From NCBI GenBank assembly GCA_030833825.1, contig JAURGL010000008.1, positions 1 through 22,129 of the forward strand: 22,129 nt of DNA. Reading direction: 5' to 3'. Within the stretch, counting starts at the first letter, position 1; each line of letters opens with the position of its first letter. Below the pieces are notes generated by a model. It was not told the origin of the DNA. It did not search any database and was given only the letters and a program-made list of their open reading frames with translations. The stretch is from Vulcanococcus sp. SFB_649D_100_25 (GTDB lineage: Bacteria > Cyanobacteriota > Cyanobacteriia > PCC-6307 > Cyanobiaceae). Positions 7,853 to 15,484 of the stretch are shown in pieces. The position numbers and the translations under genes were made by a program.

Positions 7853-9148
7853 TCAGATGCCCAGGCGCTCCCAGATCACCCCCAGGTTGGCCTGGTGCAG
7901 ATCGGTGGAGAAGCACTCCGCCAGCTGCGCTGCGTTCAGGCGGGAGGTGACATCGGCGTCGGCCTCGAGGTTGGCCCGGAAATCACCGCCGTCGGTGTTC
8001 CAGGCGGTGTGGGCGTTGCGTTGCACGATCCGGTAGGCGTCTTCCCGGCTGATGCCGCTCTCCACCAGGGCCAGCAGAACCCGCTGGCTGAAGACCACGC
8101 CGCCGTAGACATTCATGTTGCGGGCCATGTTCTCGGGGTAGACCCCAAGGCCCTTCACCACCGAGGTCATCTCCCGCAGCATGAAGTGCAGGGTGACCGA
8201 GCAGTCGGGCAGCATCATCCGCTCCACGGAGCTGTGGCTGATGTCGCGCTCATGCCAGAGGGCGCAGTTCTCCAGGGCTGCCACCACGTAGCTGCGCAAC
8301 ACCCGGGCCAGGCCGCTGATGCGCTCACTGCGGATCGGGTTGCGCTTGTGGGGCATGGCGGAACTGCCCTTCTGCCCCTTGGCGAAGTTCTCCTCCACCT
8401 CGAGCACATCGGTGCGCTGCATGTTGCGGATCTCCGTGGAGAACCGTTCCAGGGCAGCGCCCACCAGGGCGAGGGTCTGGATGTATTCCGCGTGGCGATC
8501 CCGGGAGATCACCTGGGTGCTGGCGGTGTCGGGCACCAGGCCGAGCTTGGCGCAGGCGATCTCCTCCACCCTGGGATCGGTGTTGGCGTAGGTCCCCATG
8601 GCACCGGAGATCTGACCGACGCTCACCGCCGTTTCGAGGCGCGCGAGGCGCTCCTGGTTGCGGACCACCTCCGCCAGCCAGCCGGCCACCTTGAAGCCAA
8701 AGGTGATCGGTTCGCCGTGGATCGCGTGGGAGCGCCCGATCATCACGGTCCCTTTGTGGGCCCGGGCCAAATCCCGCAGGGCATCGGCCAGCAGGTCCAG
8801 TTCGGTGCGCAGCAGCTGGACCGAGGCCTTCATCTGCAGGGCCACCCCGGTATCCAGCACGTCGGAGCTGGTCATGCCGACGTGGATGTAGCGGCCGGCA
8901 TCCCCCACGTGTTCATTCACGTTGGTCAGGAAGGCGATCACGTCGTGCCGCACTTCCGCCTCGATCTCGAGGATCCGATCAACACTGAAGCTGGCCTTCT
9001 CCTTAATCGTGGCGACAGCTTCTGCGGGAACGCGGCCCAGCTCGCAGTTGGCCTCGGTGGCGGCGATCTCCACATCGAGCCAGCTCTGGAATTTCGCCTG
9101 CTCGCTCCAAATCGCGCCCATCTCGGGCAGGGTGTAACGCTCGATCAA
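7853..9148 (-). CDS. purB: Adenylosuccinate lyase
   Basis: Fumarase/aspartase-superfamily lyase acting twice in purine synthesis: SAICAR to AICAR plus fumarate, and adenylosuccinate to AMP plus fumarate. The 431-residue product carries VGMTSSDVLDT (90-100), GRSHAIHGEP with the catalytic His141, and the superfamily signature SSAMPHKRNP at 262-271 with the catalytic serine in the flexible loop. No ATG is available at the N-terminus. TTG 9148 gives the family start MIERYTLPEM, and AGG lies about 8 nt upstream. The next in-frame ATG (residue 10) would cut into the conserved N-terminus. The promoter is probably in the 54-bp gap behind the 76-aa gene, or transcription continues from that gene. Confidence 0.96.
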   Translation of the reverse strand: MIERYTLPEMGAIWSEQAKFQSWLDVEIAATEANCELGRVPAEAVATIKEKASFSVDRILEIEAEVRHDVIAFLTNVNEHVGDAGRYIHVGMTSSDVLDTGVALQMKASVQLLRTELDLLADALRDLARAHKGTVMIGRSHAIHGEPITFGFKVAGWLAEVVRNQERLARLETAVSVGQISGAMGTYANTDPRVEEIACAKLGLVPDTASTQVISRDRHAEYIQTLALVGAALERFSTEIRNMQRTDVLEVEENFAKGQKGSSAMPHKRNPIRSERISGLARVLRSYVVAALENCALWHERDISHSSVERMMLPDCSVTLHFMLREMTSVVKGLGVYPENMARNMNVYGGVVFSQRVLLALVESGISREDAYRIVQRNAHTAWNTDGGDFRANLEADADVTSRLNAAQLAECFSTDLHQANLGVIWERLGI

Positions 9149-9202
9149 GGCCGCGCCTGGCTCACATCCAGACCAATGTATGGAACGGCGCTTCCCGCTC
9201 CC

Positions 9203-9433
9203 TCAGGCCGCCCCGGTGAGCTGGCGGTGCGCCACCTCCCACTGCACCATGGGCCCCCAGGCCTGCTGGCGCACCCAGCAACGGCCGCCGCTGCAGTGCA
9301 AGAGCTGGAAGGGGGGTAGGTCTTCGGGTTGATTGCGCAGCTTCACGAAGCTGCCGGGTTGCAAAAGTTCCACCACGTTGTTGGCGTGGGTACTTGGGGT
9401 GCGGGCCATCACGGTCCCCTCGATTGGGGTCAT
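9203..9433 (-). CDS. Small conserved-looking protein of unknown function
   Basis: A 76-residue frame from ATG 9433, with a second in-frame ATG at 9409 that would give 68 residues. The core contains VVELLQPGSFVKLRNQPEDLPPFQ, then CSGGRCWVRQQAWGPMVQWEV, an alternating polar/hydrophobic pattern suggesting a small beta barrel (SH3/KOW-like). It has two cysteines (CSGGRC) and several tryptophans, and no signal peptide or membrane segment. AGAGG sits just upstream of ATG 9433 as a ribosome binding site. It precedes purB on the same strand with a 54-bp gap. I do not recognise a named family. Confidence 0.72.
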   Translation of the reverse strand: MTPIEGTVMARTPSTHANNVVELLQPGSFVKLRNQPEDLPPFQLLHCSGGRCWVRQQAWGPMVQWEVAHRQLTGAA

Positions 9434-9588
9434 CCTCTGGAGTGTTCCCCTGGAAACACCCTCAGCCCTTGTTTTTATTTCGTTTCCCGTTTGGTTTTGT
9501 GATCTTCTGAGCGCCAGGCGCTGTGACTTGCTGCGGCACGATGCAGAGGTGCTGAGCAGATGCTCACCGGTAGCGCTACATCAAAACG
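9434..9588. promoter_or_regulatory. Divergent spacer with three inverted repeats
   Basis: A 155-bp region between the 76-aa gene (minus) and tlyA (plus) that must hold both promoters. It has an AT-rich patch (9467-9500) and three dyads: GTGTT/AACAC arms at 9442-9446 and 9455-9459, AGCGCCAGGCGCT at 9510-9522, and TGAGCA-GA-TGCTCA at 9553-9566. No consensus -10/-35 pair could be fixed with confidence. Confidence 0.4.
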
Positions 9589-10422
9589 ATGGGTCGAAAG
9601 CGACGGTTGGATCTGCAGCTGGTGGAGCTGGGGTTAGTGGCCTCGCGCCAGCAGGCCCAGCAGCTGATCCGGGCGGGCAAGGTGCGCAGTGGGGATCGCA
9701 TTCTCGACAAGCCCGGCCTCGAGGTCCTGCCGGAGCTGGAACTGCAGGTGGAGCAGCCCCAGCGCTTTGTGTCCCGCGGCGGCGAAAAACTGCTGGCGGC
9801 CGTTGAGGCCTTCCCCCTGGCTCTCGAGCAGCGCATCTGCCTGGATGGGGGCATCTCCACCGGCGGTTTCAGCGACTGCCTGCTGCAACACGGCGCCGCC
9901 CGCGTCTACGGGGTGGATGTGGGGTATGGCCAAACCGCCTGGAGCTTGCGCACGGATCCCCGCCTGGTGCTGAAGGAGCGCACCAACCTGCGGCATCTGC
10001 AGCCGGAGGATCTCTACGGGGCTGATGACCCCTGGCCCGATCTCGCGGTGGCCGATGTCTCCTTCATCCGCCTGGCCCTCGTGTTGCCGGCGCTGGGACG
10101 TCTCCTGCTCGGGCAGCGCCGCGAAGCGGTGCTCCTGGTGAAGCCTCAGTTCGAGGTGGGGAAGGAGCGGGTTGGCAAAGGGGGGGTGGTCCGAGATCCC
10201 CACGCCCACGCCGATGCAATCGAGGGGGTCATGGAGGCTGCCCTTGCTGAGGGGTGGAGGTCCTGCGGGGTGGTGGCCTCACCGATCACCGGGCCGGCGG
10301 GGAACCATGAATATCTGCTCTGGTTGCGCTCCGGTGCGTGGAGCGACAACGAGAAAGCCGCCGAACAGATGCCCGATGGAGCATCGATTCGACGGCTGGT
10401 GGAGAGCACCCTCGCGACTTGA
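9589..10422 (+). CDS. tlyA: TlyA-family rRNA 2'-O-methyltransferase
   Basis: An S4-domain plus FtsJ/RrmJ-fold methyltransferase; TlyA of mycobacteria methylates 2'-hydroxyls of cytidines in 16S and 23S rRNA. The old name hemolysin A is misleading. The S4 RNA-binding domain covers about residues 5-60 (RLDLQLVELGLVASRQQAQQ), followed by the linker VSRGGEKLLAA. The SAM motif is LDGGISTGGFSDCLL (85-99), where most relatives have DxGxSTGGF. Candidate catalytic tetrad residues are Lys67, Asp156, Lys185 (LVKPQFE) and Glu241 (GNHEYLLW). The length of 277 fits. ATG 9589 is the only sensible start. It converges on glnB with 11 bp between. Confidence 0.92.
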   Translation: MGRKRRLDLQLVELGLVASRQQAQQLIRAGKVRSGDRILDKPGLEVLPELELQVEQPQRFVSRGGEKLLAAVEAFPLALEQRICLDGGISTGGFSDCLLQHGAARVYGVDVGYGQTAWSLRTDPRLVLKERTNLRHLQPEDLYGADDPWPDLAVADVSFIRLALVLPALGRLLLGQRREAVLLVKPQFEVGKERVGKGGVVRDPHAHADAIEGVMEAALAEGWRSCGVVASPITGPAGNHEYLLWLRSGAWSDNEKAAEQMPDGASIRRLVESTLAT

Positions 10423-10433
10423 GGGGGTGCCGA

Positions 10434-10772
10434 TCAGATGGCGCTTTCGTCCTTATCGCCAGTGCGGATCCGGATCACCGATTCCACGGGGCTGATGAAG
10501 ATCTTGCCGTCACCGATCTCTCCGGTGCGGGCTGCTTCCTGGATGGCGCTCACCACGGTGTCGACCCGGGCGTCATCCACCACGATCTCGAGCTTCAGCT
10601 TCTGCAGAAACTCCACGGTGAACTCGGAGCCGCGGTAGCGCTCGACCTGGCCTTTCTGACGGCCAAAACCGCGCACCTCACTCACGGTCATGCCGACGAT
10701 GCCGGCGTTGACCAAGGCCAGCTTGACGTCTTCGAGCTTGAAGGGGCGAATGATGGCCTCGATTTTTTTCAT
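10434..10772 (-). CDS. glnB: Nitrogen regulatory protein PII
   Basis: Trimeric signal protein that reads 2-oxoglutarate and ATP/ADP and controls N-acetylglutamate kinase, PipX and nitrogen transporters. The 112-residue product matches cyanobacterial PII almost throughout: N-terminal MKKIEAIIRPFKLEDVK, the T-loop at about 37-55, and the C-terminal ARTGEIGDGKIF block that binds nucleotide. Ser49, phosphorylated in Synechococcus elongatus, is present (RGSE). Residue 51 is Phe instead of the Tyr that is uridylylated in proteobacteria and kept in S. elongatus. The gene has its own promoter region upstream with an NtcA-like site, and appears monocistronic. Confidence 0.98.
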   Translation of the reverse strand: MKKIEAIIRPFKLEDVKLALVNAGIVGMTVSEVRGFGRQKGQVERYRGSEFTVEFLQKLKLEIVVDDARVDTVVSAIQEAARTGEIGDGKIFISPVESVIRIRTGDKDESAI

Positions 10773-10847
10773 GGCTCAGGGGGCTCGAGTGGGGTGATTC
10801 TCTCAGGAAAACCAGGGAGCGACAGCGGCTGTCACGGCCTTCAGAAG

Positions 10848-10891
10848 GTATTAGGCCGCAGTGATGCCCCCTGAGATGTGCCCGTTGCTAC
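10848..10891 (-). promoter_or_regulatory. NtcA-like site and -10 box upstream of glnB
   Basis: On the minus strand GTA-N8-CAC lies at 10891-10878, one mismatch from the NtcA consensus GTA-N8-TAC. Exactly 24 bp follow before TAATAC at 10853-10848, a good -10 hexamer. The spacing fits NtcA-activated promoters, and cyanobacterial glnB is a known NtcA target. It would give a leader of roughly 70 nt. Motif and spacing are seen; NtcA binding is inferred. Confidence 0.5.
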
Positions 10892-10936
10892 AGCTGCAGT
10901 GATGCGTAGCATCCGAAGTCGACCAGCGCGCGTTGG

Positions 10937-11335
10937 ATGACCCAGGCCACCCTGACCCCCCTCTACGGCGAACGCGCCATTGCGGAAGCGGAGCTGATCT
11001 GTTTCGACAATCCCCGCCCTGGGCGGGCCTATGAGGTGTCGATCACGCTGCCGGAATTCACCTGCAAGTGCCCGTTTTCCGGCTATCCCGACTTCGCCAC
11101 CTTGCGGTTGACCTATCAGCCCGGTCCGCGGGTGATGGAGCTCAAGGCGATCAAGCTCTACGTGAACAGCTACCGCGATCGCTCGATCTCCCACGAGGAG
11201 GTCACCAACCGGATCCTCGATGACTTCGTCGCGGCCTGCGAGCCCGTGTGGATGCAGCTGGAGGCCGACTTCAATCCCCGCGGCAATGTCCACACGGTGA
11301 TTCGGGCAACCCACGGCACCCGGCAGCCCTGCTGA
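10937..11335 (+). CDS. queF: NADPH-dependent 7-cyano-7-deazaguanine reductase QueF
   Basis: Reduces preQ0 to preQ1 with NADPH, the last free-base step before tRNA-guanine transglycosylase inserts the queuosine precursor. The 132-residue product is the short, single-domain (YkvM/B. subtilis) type. The nucleophile Cys45 and Asp52 stand in CKCPFSGYPDFA with the family spacing of seven. The QueF motif ELKAIKLYVNSYRD follows at 68-81, and the C-terminal FNPRGN is also conserved. ATG 10937 is the first start in frame, with GTTGG before it. The stop abuts the end of the convergent ccs1 gene with no base between. Confidence 0.96.
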   Translation: MTQATLTPLYGERAIAEAELICFDNPRPGRAYEVSITLPEFTCKCPFSGYPDFATLRLTYQPGPRVMELKAIKLYVNSYRDRSISHEEVTNRILDDFVAACEPVWMQLEADFNPRGNVHTVIRATHGTRQPC

Positions 11336-12616
11336 TTAGCTCTGCCGGACCTCGGCCAGCAGCGCCGGTAACTCCGTGGCCAGGGCGGTGAGGTTGCGGT
11401 TGCAGAGCCCCCCCACGTGCAGCTTCTGGCTGCTGGGTTCGGCAATCGCCCAGAGCTGCCGGGTGGCGATCAGGCTCAAGGCCCCGCCCAGCAGGGCGAT
11501 CCCAAAGCCCCCATAGACCAGGGGAACCCCCGGGTCACGTTTCAAGAGGATCCCGCTGGCCGGCACCACCCCAGCCACCTTCAGGGGGATCCCTTCAATC
11601 TCGGTGGCCTCGGCCCCTGGGATCAGGCTGCCCAGGACCTCCGCATCGGCGGAGTACACCGTGATCGGACCCTGTTCACTGGAGAGGGCGAGCAGAACGG
11701 GATTGCTGCCATCGGGACGTGTGGGCAGGACGATCCCCCACACCTGTTCCCCCAGCTGCGGGAAGCTCTGCAGGGGGAGCTCCAGGATTGGGCTGTTCCC
11801 CAGTTGCACCTGCACGGCGGCCAGGGACCAGTCCGCCTGATACAGGGTCATGCCCCGGTAGCGCAGCGGATGGTTCACGCTGATCTCATGGGTTTCGCCG
11901 GCTGCGCCGCTGCCTGGCTCCAGGGTCAGAAGCGAACGAAATTGCTCGGGGCGCCCCGCCGGGTCACGCTCCACCCCAAAGCGATCCAGGGTCACGGTCA
12001 CCTGGGTTTCCCCGCGGCTGTTGAGCAGCTCCAGTTCATTGCCGGGCGCAAGGAAGCGCTCCAGGCGCTGCCCCCCGAGGGATCCCCAGGCGGCCCCGAC
12101 CATCAGGACCACCAGGCCCGCATGGACCAACAGCGGGCCGACCCGGCCGCTCACCCCACGGCGGGCCGAGAGACGGTCCTGGTGCCGCTGCAGTTGCCAG
12201 CCCTTGGCCTGGAGCAGGTCCTCCAGGCGTTGCAGACGGGCCTGGGGGTCATCGCAGACCAGGGTTTCCGCCAGGGTCAGTTTGCTGAGCTGCCGCGGGG
12301 TCTGGTAATCGATCCAGCGCAGGGCGGCCTGGAGGGCGGGCCACTGCCGCCGCCAGCTGCAGAGAATCAGGGCCAGCCCCAACCAGGCCAGCAGCGCCAG
12401 GAACCAGCTGCTGGAATACACGTGATCGAGCTGAAGCGCGAGGATCTGATCCCCGTTAATCAGTCCCAACCAGGGTTCAGCGTCAAAAACCCGGTGGTAC
12501 AGCTCGGCGGATTCCTTCTGGGGGATGAAGGTCCCGAGGCCACTGGCCGCGGCGATCACAATCAGCAGGCCGATGGCCACCCGCAGGTCGGAGATCCAGG
12601 CGATCAGGCGCTTCAT
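11336..12616 (-). CDS. ccs1: Cytochrome c biogenesis protein Ccs1 (ResB family)
   Basis: Thylakoid membrane component of system II cytochrome c maturation; with CcsA it delivers and ligates haem to apocytochromes such as c6 and f on the lumen side. From ATG 12616 the protein is 426 residues. Transmembrane helix 1 is about 8-30, ending in GLGTFIPQ, a family hallmark. A second helix follows near 62-80 (SWFLALLAWLGLALIL), a third near 155-172 (GPLLVHAGLVVLMVGAAWG), then a large lumenal domain with NHPLRYRGMTLYQADW and a final helix near 362-380. A TTG at 12628 would add four residues; I prefer the ATG. It is 22 bp downstream of ccdA, so the two thiol/haem assembly genes are probably co-expressed. 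Confidence 0.93.
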   Translation of the reverse strand: MKRLIAWISDLRVAIGLLIVIAAASGLGTFIPQKESAELYHRVFDAEPWLGLINGDQILALQLDHVYSSSWFLALLAWLGLALILCSWRRQWPALQAALRWIDYQTPRQLSKLTLAETLVCDDPQARLQRLEDLLQAKGWQLQRHQDRLSARRGVSGRVGPLLVHAGLVVLMVGAAWGSLGGQRLERFLAPGNELELLNSRGETQVTVTLDRFGVERDPAGRPEQFRSLLTLEPGSGAAGETHEISVNHPLRYRGMTLYQADWSLAAVQVQLGNSPILELPLQSFPQLGEQVWGIVLPTRPDGSNPVLLALSSEQGPITVYSADAEVLGSLIPGAEATEIEGIPLKVAGVVPASGILLKRDPGVPLVYGGFGIALLGGALSLIATRQLWAIAEPSSQKLHVGGLCNRNLTALATELPALLAEVRQS

Positions 12617-12638
12617 CAGAGAGTTCAACGTCTTGGCT

Positions 12639-13355
12639 TCAGGTCCAGCGGGCCAGCAGGGTCAGGCACCCGGTGAGGAGCAGCACCGCACCACTCACGG
12701 GAGGAACCCATTGGCCCAGGGAACGGAGGGCGAGCAGGCGGGGAGCCCAAGCGGCGGCGGTCCCCGCCAGCAGGAGCGGCATCACCTGACCGGCCGCAAA
12801 GGCGCTCAGCAGCATCACCCCGGCGAACGGATTGCCCGCCTGGGCAATCCAGGCCAGCAAAACGGCCAGCACGGGGGTGGTGCAGGGTGAGGCGGCCAGG
12901 CCGAAGGCGAGCCCTGCGGCGATGGGGCCGAGGGCCGGGGGGACCCGTTGACGCCACTGCTCCGGATCCGGTCCCGCCGGAAGCTGCAGGGGAAGCAGGC
13001 CAAGCAGGTTCAGTCCCATGACCACCGCCAGCAGGGCCACCAGGGTGGGGATGAAGCCAGGCACCTGCCCGTAGATGCGCCCGAGGGCCCCGCTGGCGAG
13101 GCCGAGGAGCACCAGGGAGCTGACGATGCCACTGCAGAAGCTGAGGCTGCGAACCCAGGGGGCCTGGCCGGAGCGGTCGAAGCCCGCCAGGTAGGCCAGG
13201 GTCACCGGTAATAGGGAGAGGGAGCAGGGACCCAGACTGGTCAGGAGCCCCCCTGCGAACACCAACCCCACGGTCAACGGACCTGGATGGGCCAGGGAAC
13301 TGTTCAGCAGCTCCTCGCCGCTACGGGCCCAATCCGCCAGGGCCGGAGCCAGCAT
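12639..13355 (-). CDS. ccdA: CcdA-type thiol-disulfide transporter
   Basis: Polytopic membrane protein of the DsbD/CcdA family that moves reducing equivalents across the thylakoid or plasma membrane to keep apocytochrome CXXCH cysteines reduced. The 238-residue product has about six hydrophobic segments. The two redox cysteines are in the expected pseudo-symmetric settings: Cys44 in SLGPCSLSLLP and Cys158 in AASPCTTPVLA. Functionally it belongs with ccs1, which follows after 22 bp. The start at ATG 13355 puts a short lumenal or cytoplasmic lead before the first helix. There is a 24-bp gap to ftsW upstream on the same strand, so the three genes may form one unit. Confidence 0.93.
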   Translation of the reverse strand: MLAPALADWARSGEELLNSSLAHPGPLTVGLVFAGGLLTSLGPCSLSLLPVTLAYLAGFDRSGQAPWVRSLSFCSGIVSSLVLLGLASGALGRIYGQVPGFIPTLVALLAVVMGLNLLGLLPLQLPAGPDPEQWRQRVPPALGPIAAGLAFGLAASPCTTPVLAVLLAWIAQAGNPFAGVMLLSAFAAGQVMPLLLAGTAAAWAPRLLALRSLGQWVPPVSGAVLLLTGCLTLLARWT

Positions 13356-13379
13356 GGAGGCATCAGCAGTGCAGGGCGT

Positions 13380-14489
13380 TCAGCCTATCGGGACGCTTTC
13401 CCGCCTTGCTTGCAGGCGACGGTTCCGGCGGGTCTTCCCGGTCTCCAATCCGGCCCCCTCGAGGGAGCAGCGCAGCAACAGGCCTGCGGTGAGGAGGCTG
13501 GAGAGCAGGGAATTGCCCCCGTAGCTGATCATCGGCAGGGGCAGGCCGGTGGTGGGCATCGCCCCACTGGCCACGGCGATGTTGAGGATCGATTGGAGCA
13601 CCAGCAAGGTGGTGCAGCCGATGGCCACCAATCTGTGTTGATTGCTCCGGCAGCTCAGGGCCACCCGCAGGCCGACAAAGCCAAACAGGAGCAGGAACAC
13701 CAACAGAACGACCGATCCCACGTAGCCGAATTCTTCAGCGAAGACGGCGAAGATGAAGTCGGTGCTTTGGATCGGCAGGTACTGGAGCTTCTGGGTTGAG
13801 AGCCCATAGCCCTCCCCCCACAGGCCCCCTGAGCCCACGGCCAGAAGGCTTTGAACGAGCTGGTAGCCATCGCCCTGGGCGTCCTTCCAGGGATTGAGGA
13901 AGGAGGTGACCCGGATCCGCTGGTACTCGTTAATCGAGATGCTCCCGACTGCGACCGCAATGCCCGCCCCAGCACTGCCGAGCATGGCCCACATCGGCAA
14001 CCCTGAGGCCAGGGCCATCAACCAGAGCAGCATTCCGCAGAGGGATGCCGTACTCAGGTTGGGTTGCTTGAGGATGAGTCCGAGGGTGAGGGCAAAAACC
14101 CCCATCCAGATGATCTTTTGATCGCTGGAGATCCGGCCCCAGTGGGAAAACAGGGCTGCCCCCTGCAGCACCAAGAACGGTTTGATCAGTTCAGTGGGCT
14201 GAAGCTGAATCGGCCCGATCACCAACCAACGGCTGGCCCCGTTCACGGTGCTTCCGATCACCAGGGTCAGGCCGACCATCACGGTCCCGATCAGCAGGGC
14301 TGGACCGGCCAGGCGCAACCAACGCCTGAGGTTGATGCTCACCCCTGCGTACAGCAACCCCCAGCTGGCCAGCATCCAGAGGGCCTGACGCTTGAGGTAG
14401 TAAGTGGCATCTCCCATTTCCCGGGCAGCCACCCACCAGCTCGCGGAGCCGAGGATCGCCAGCCCAATCAGCGACCAGAGCGCAATCAT
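13380..14489 (-). CDS. ftsW: FtsW/RodA/SpoVE-family cell division protein
   Basis: SEDS-family membrane glycosyltransferase that polymerises lipid II in the septum with a partner class B PBP. From ATG 14489 it is 369 residues with about nine to ten hydrophobic helices. SEDS landmarks are GASRWLVIGPIQLQPTELIK, KQPNLSTA, YQLVQSLLAVGSGGLWGEG, the FAVFAEEFGYVGS block and LPLPMISYGGNSLL near the C-terminus. The in-frame sequence upstream of 14489 still reads PVPFEQWPAEARLLLG and looks like FtsW N-terminal sequence, yet has no ATG, GTG or TTG before a stop near 14650. The true start or a frame error is therefore unresolved. It lies downstream of the apc terminator. Confidence 0.9.
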   Translation of the reverse strand: MIALWSLIGLAILGSASWWVAAREMGDATYYLKRQALWMLASWGLLYAGVSINLRRWLRLAGPALLIGTVMVGLTLVIGSTVNGASRWLVIGPIQLQPTELIKPFLVLQGAALFSHWGRISSDQKIIWMGVFALTLGLILKQPNLSTASLCGMLLWLMALASGLPMWAMLGSAGAGIAVAVGSISINEYQRIRVTSFLNPWKDAQGDGYQLVQSLLAVGSGGLWGEGYGLSTQKLQYLPIQSTDFIFAVFAEEFGYVGSVVLLVFLLLFGFVGLRVALSCRSNQHRLVAIGCTTLLVLQSILNIAVASGAMPTTGLPLPMISYGGNSLLSSLLTAGLLLRCSLEGAGLETGKTRRNRRLQARRESVPIG

Positions 14490-14668
14490 CCCCAGCAGGA
14501 GCCTCGCTTCGGCGGGCCACTGCTCGAACGGAACAGGCAGCCAGGCCCGCCCGCGGGCCGGACTGCTGGCGCTGTTTGTGTTGGCTGGAGTCTTGTCGGC
14601 CGTTGGGACGCAAGGAGGGGTCCTGAAAGAGGTTCCGACTATCCCCTATTTCCGGGGTTCTTGCCAAT

Positions 14669-14696
14669 AAAAAAAGCCCGGCATGGCCGGGCTTTT
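14669..14696 (-). terminator. Rho-independent terminator of apcABC
   Basis: A perfect 8-bp stem AGCCCGGC/GCCGGGCT with a 3-nt loop is flanked by A and T runs. Reading minus, it is followed by seven Ts and lies 25 nt after the apcC stop. The plus strand also shows a T4 run, so it could work in both directions. Confidence 0.9.
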
Positions 14697-14721
14697 CAGG
14701 AGTCTTAGCGGGTCTGAAAAA

Positions 14722-14922
14722 TCAGTTGCCGACGTTCACCTGACGGCGACCGGTGACCAGTTCAACCTTCAGGATTTTTCCGCCCTGCTTCATGATCCGC
14801 TGCTGTTCAGCAAACCAGCTCTCGAAGGGCACCCACTTGGTGAAGAAGGTGTTCTGCAGCTCGCGCTGAGAACGGGACTTCTCCGGGCAGGGGATGCAGG
14901 CTGTGACTTTGAAGAGGCGCAT
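14722..14922 (-). CDS. apcC: Allophycocyanin core linker ApcC (Lc 7.8)
   Basis: Small linker that sits in the central cavity of terminal allophycocyanin trimers and tunes their absorption. The 66-residue product begins MRLFKVTACIPCPEKSRSQRELQNTFFTKW, the CpcD-like fold typical of ApcC, and ends in RRQVNVGN. ATG 14922 has AAGGA 7 nt upstream. It is third in apcABC, 32 bp after apcB, and is followed by a strong terminator. A soluble, stoichiometric part of the phycobilisome core. Confidence 0.97.
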   Translation of the reverse strand: MRLFKVTACIPCPEKSRSQRELQNTFFTKWVPFESWFAEQQRIMKQGGKILKVELVTGRRQVNVGN

Positions 14923-14954
14923 GGGGAGATCCTTAAGAGTGCCGAAGGCAGGGA

Positions 14955-15443
14955 TCAGTTACCCAGGCCGGAGCTGATGTAGTCGAAGTACACGCCCATT
15001 TCACGGCCGGCGTCGGGACCCACCAGGGAGGCGGTGACTTCCTTCATGGCCTGGATGGACTGCACGGTGGCACCGATGGGCACGCCCAGGGAGTTGTAGG
15101 TCTCCTTGAGGCCGTTCAGGACACGCTCGTCGAGGATCGAGGTGTCGCCGGCCAGCATGGCGTAGGTGGCGTAGCGCAGGTAGTAGTCCAGGTCGCGGAT
15201 GCAGGCTGCATAGCGACGGCAGGTGTACATGTTGCCGCCGGGACGGGTGATGTCCGAGTACAGCAGCGACTTGGCCACGGCTTCCTTGATGATCGCGGAA
15301 GCATTGGCGCTGATGGTGGCAGCGGCGCGAACGCGCAGCTCACCGGAAGCGAAGTACTGCTCCAGACGGCCCATCGAGGAGCTGTCCAGGTACAGGCCCT
15401 GAACGTCGGCCTGGTTGATGACGTTGGTGATTGCGTCTTGCAT
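14955..15443 (-). CDS. apcB: Allophycocyanin beta subunit
   Basis: Globin-fold biliprotein forming alpha-beta monomers and trimers in the phycobilisome core. The 162-residue product carries the phycocyanobilin cysteine at position 81 (YAACIRDLDYYLRYATYAMLAGD) and Asn71 in PGGNMYT, the position methylated by CpcM in beta subunits. Residue count and sequence match ApcB rather than ApcA or ApcD/F. It follows apcA after 41 bp and precedes apcC. A weak CAGG precedes ATG 15443. Confidence 0.98.
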   Translation of the reverse strand: MQDAITNVINQADVQGLYLDSSSMGRLEQYFASGELRVRAAATISANASAIIKEAVAKSLLYSDITRPGGNMYTCRRYAACIRDLDYYLRYATYAMLAGDTSILDERVLNGLKETYNSLGVPIGATVQSIQAMKEVTASLVGPDAGREMGVYFDYISSGLGN

Positions 15444-15484
15444 GGAACCTGTTCGAAGAGGCGGTGATCAGAGGGGAAGCAACC

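Noticed and set aside
7742..9319. Long 525-codon plus-strand frame
   Set aside because: Antisense shadow of purB in GC-rich DNA; rich in His, Gly and Pro with no domain.
14191..14667. 158-codon minus-strand frame opening with TTG 14667
   Set aside because: It overlaps ftsW in another frame and its second half is a shadow. Its first half is kept only as part of the ftsW start question.
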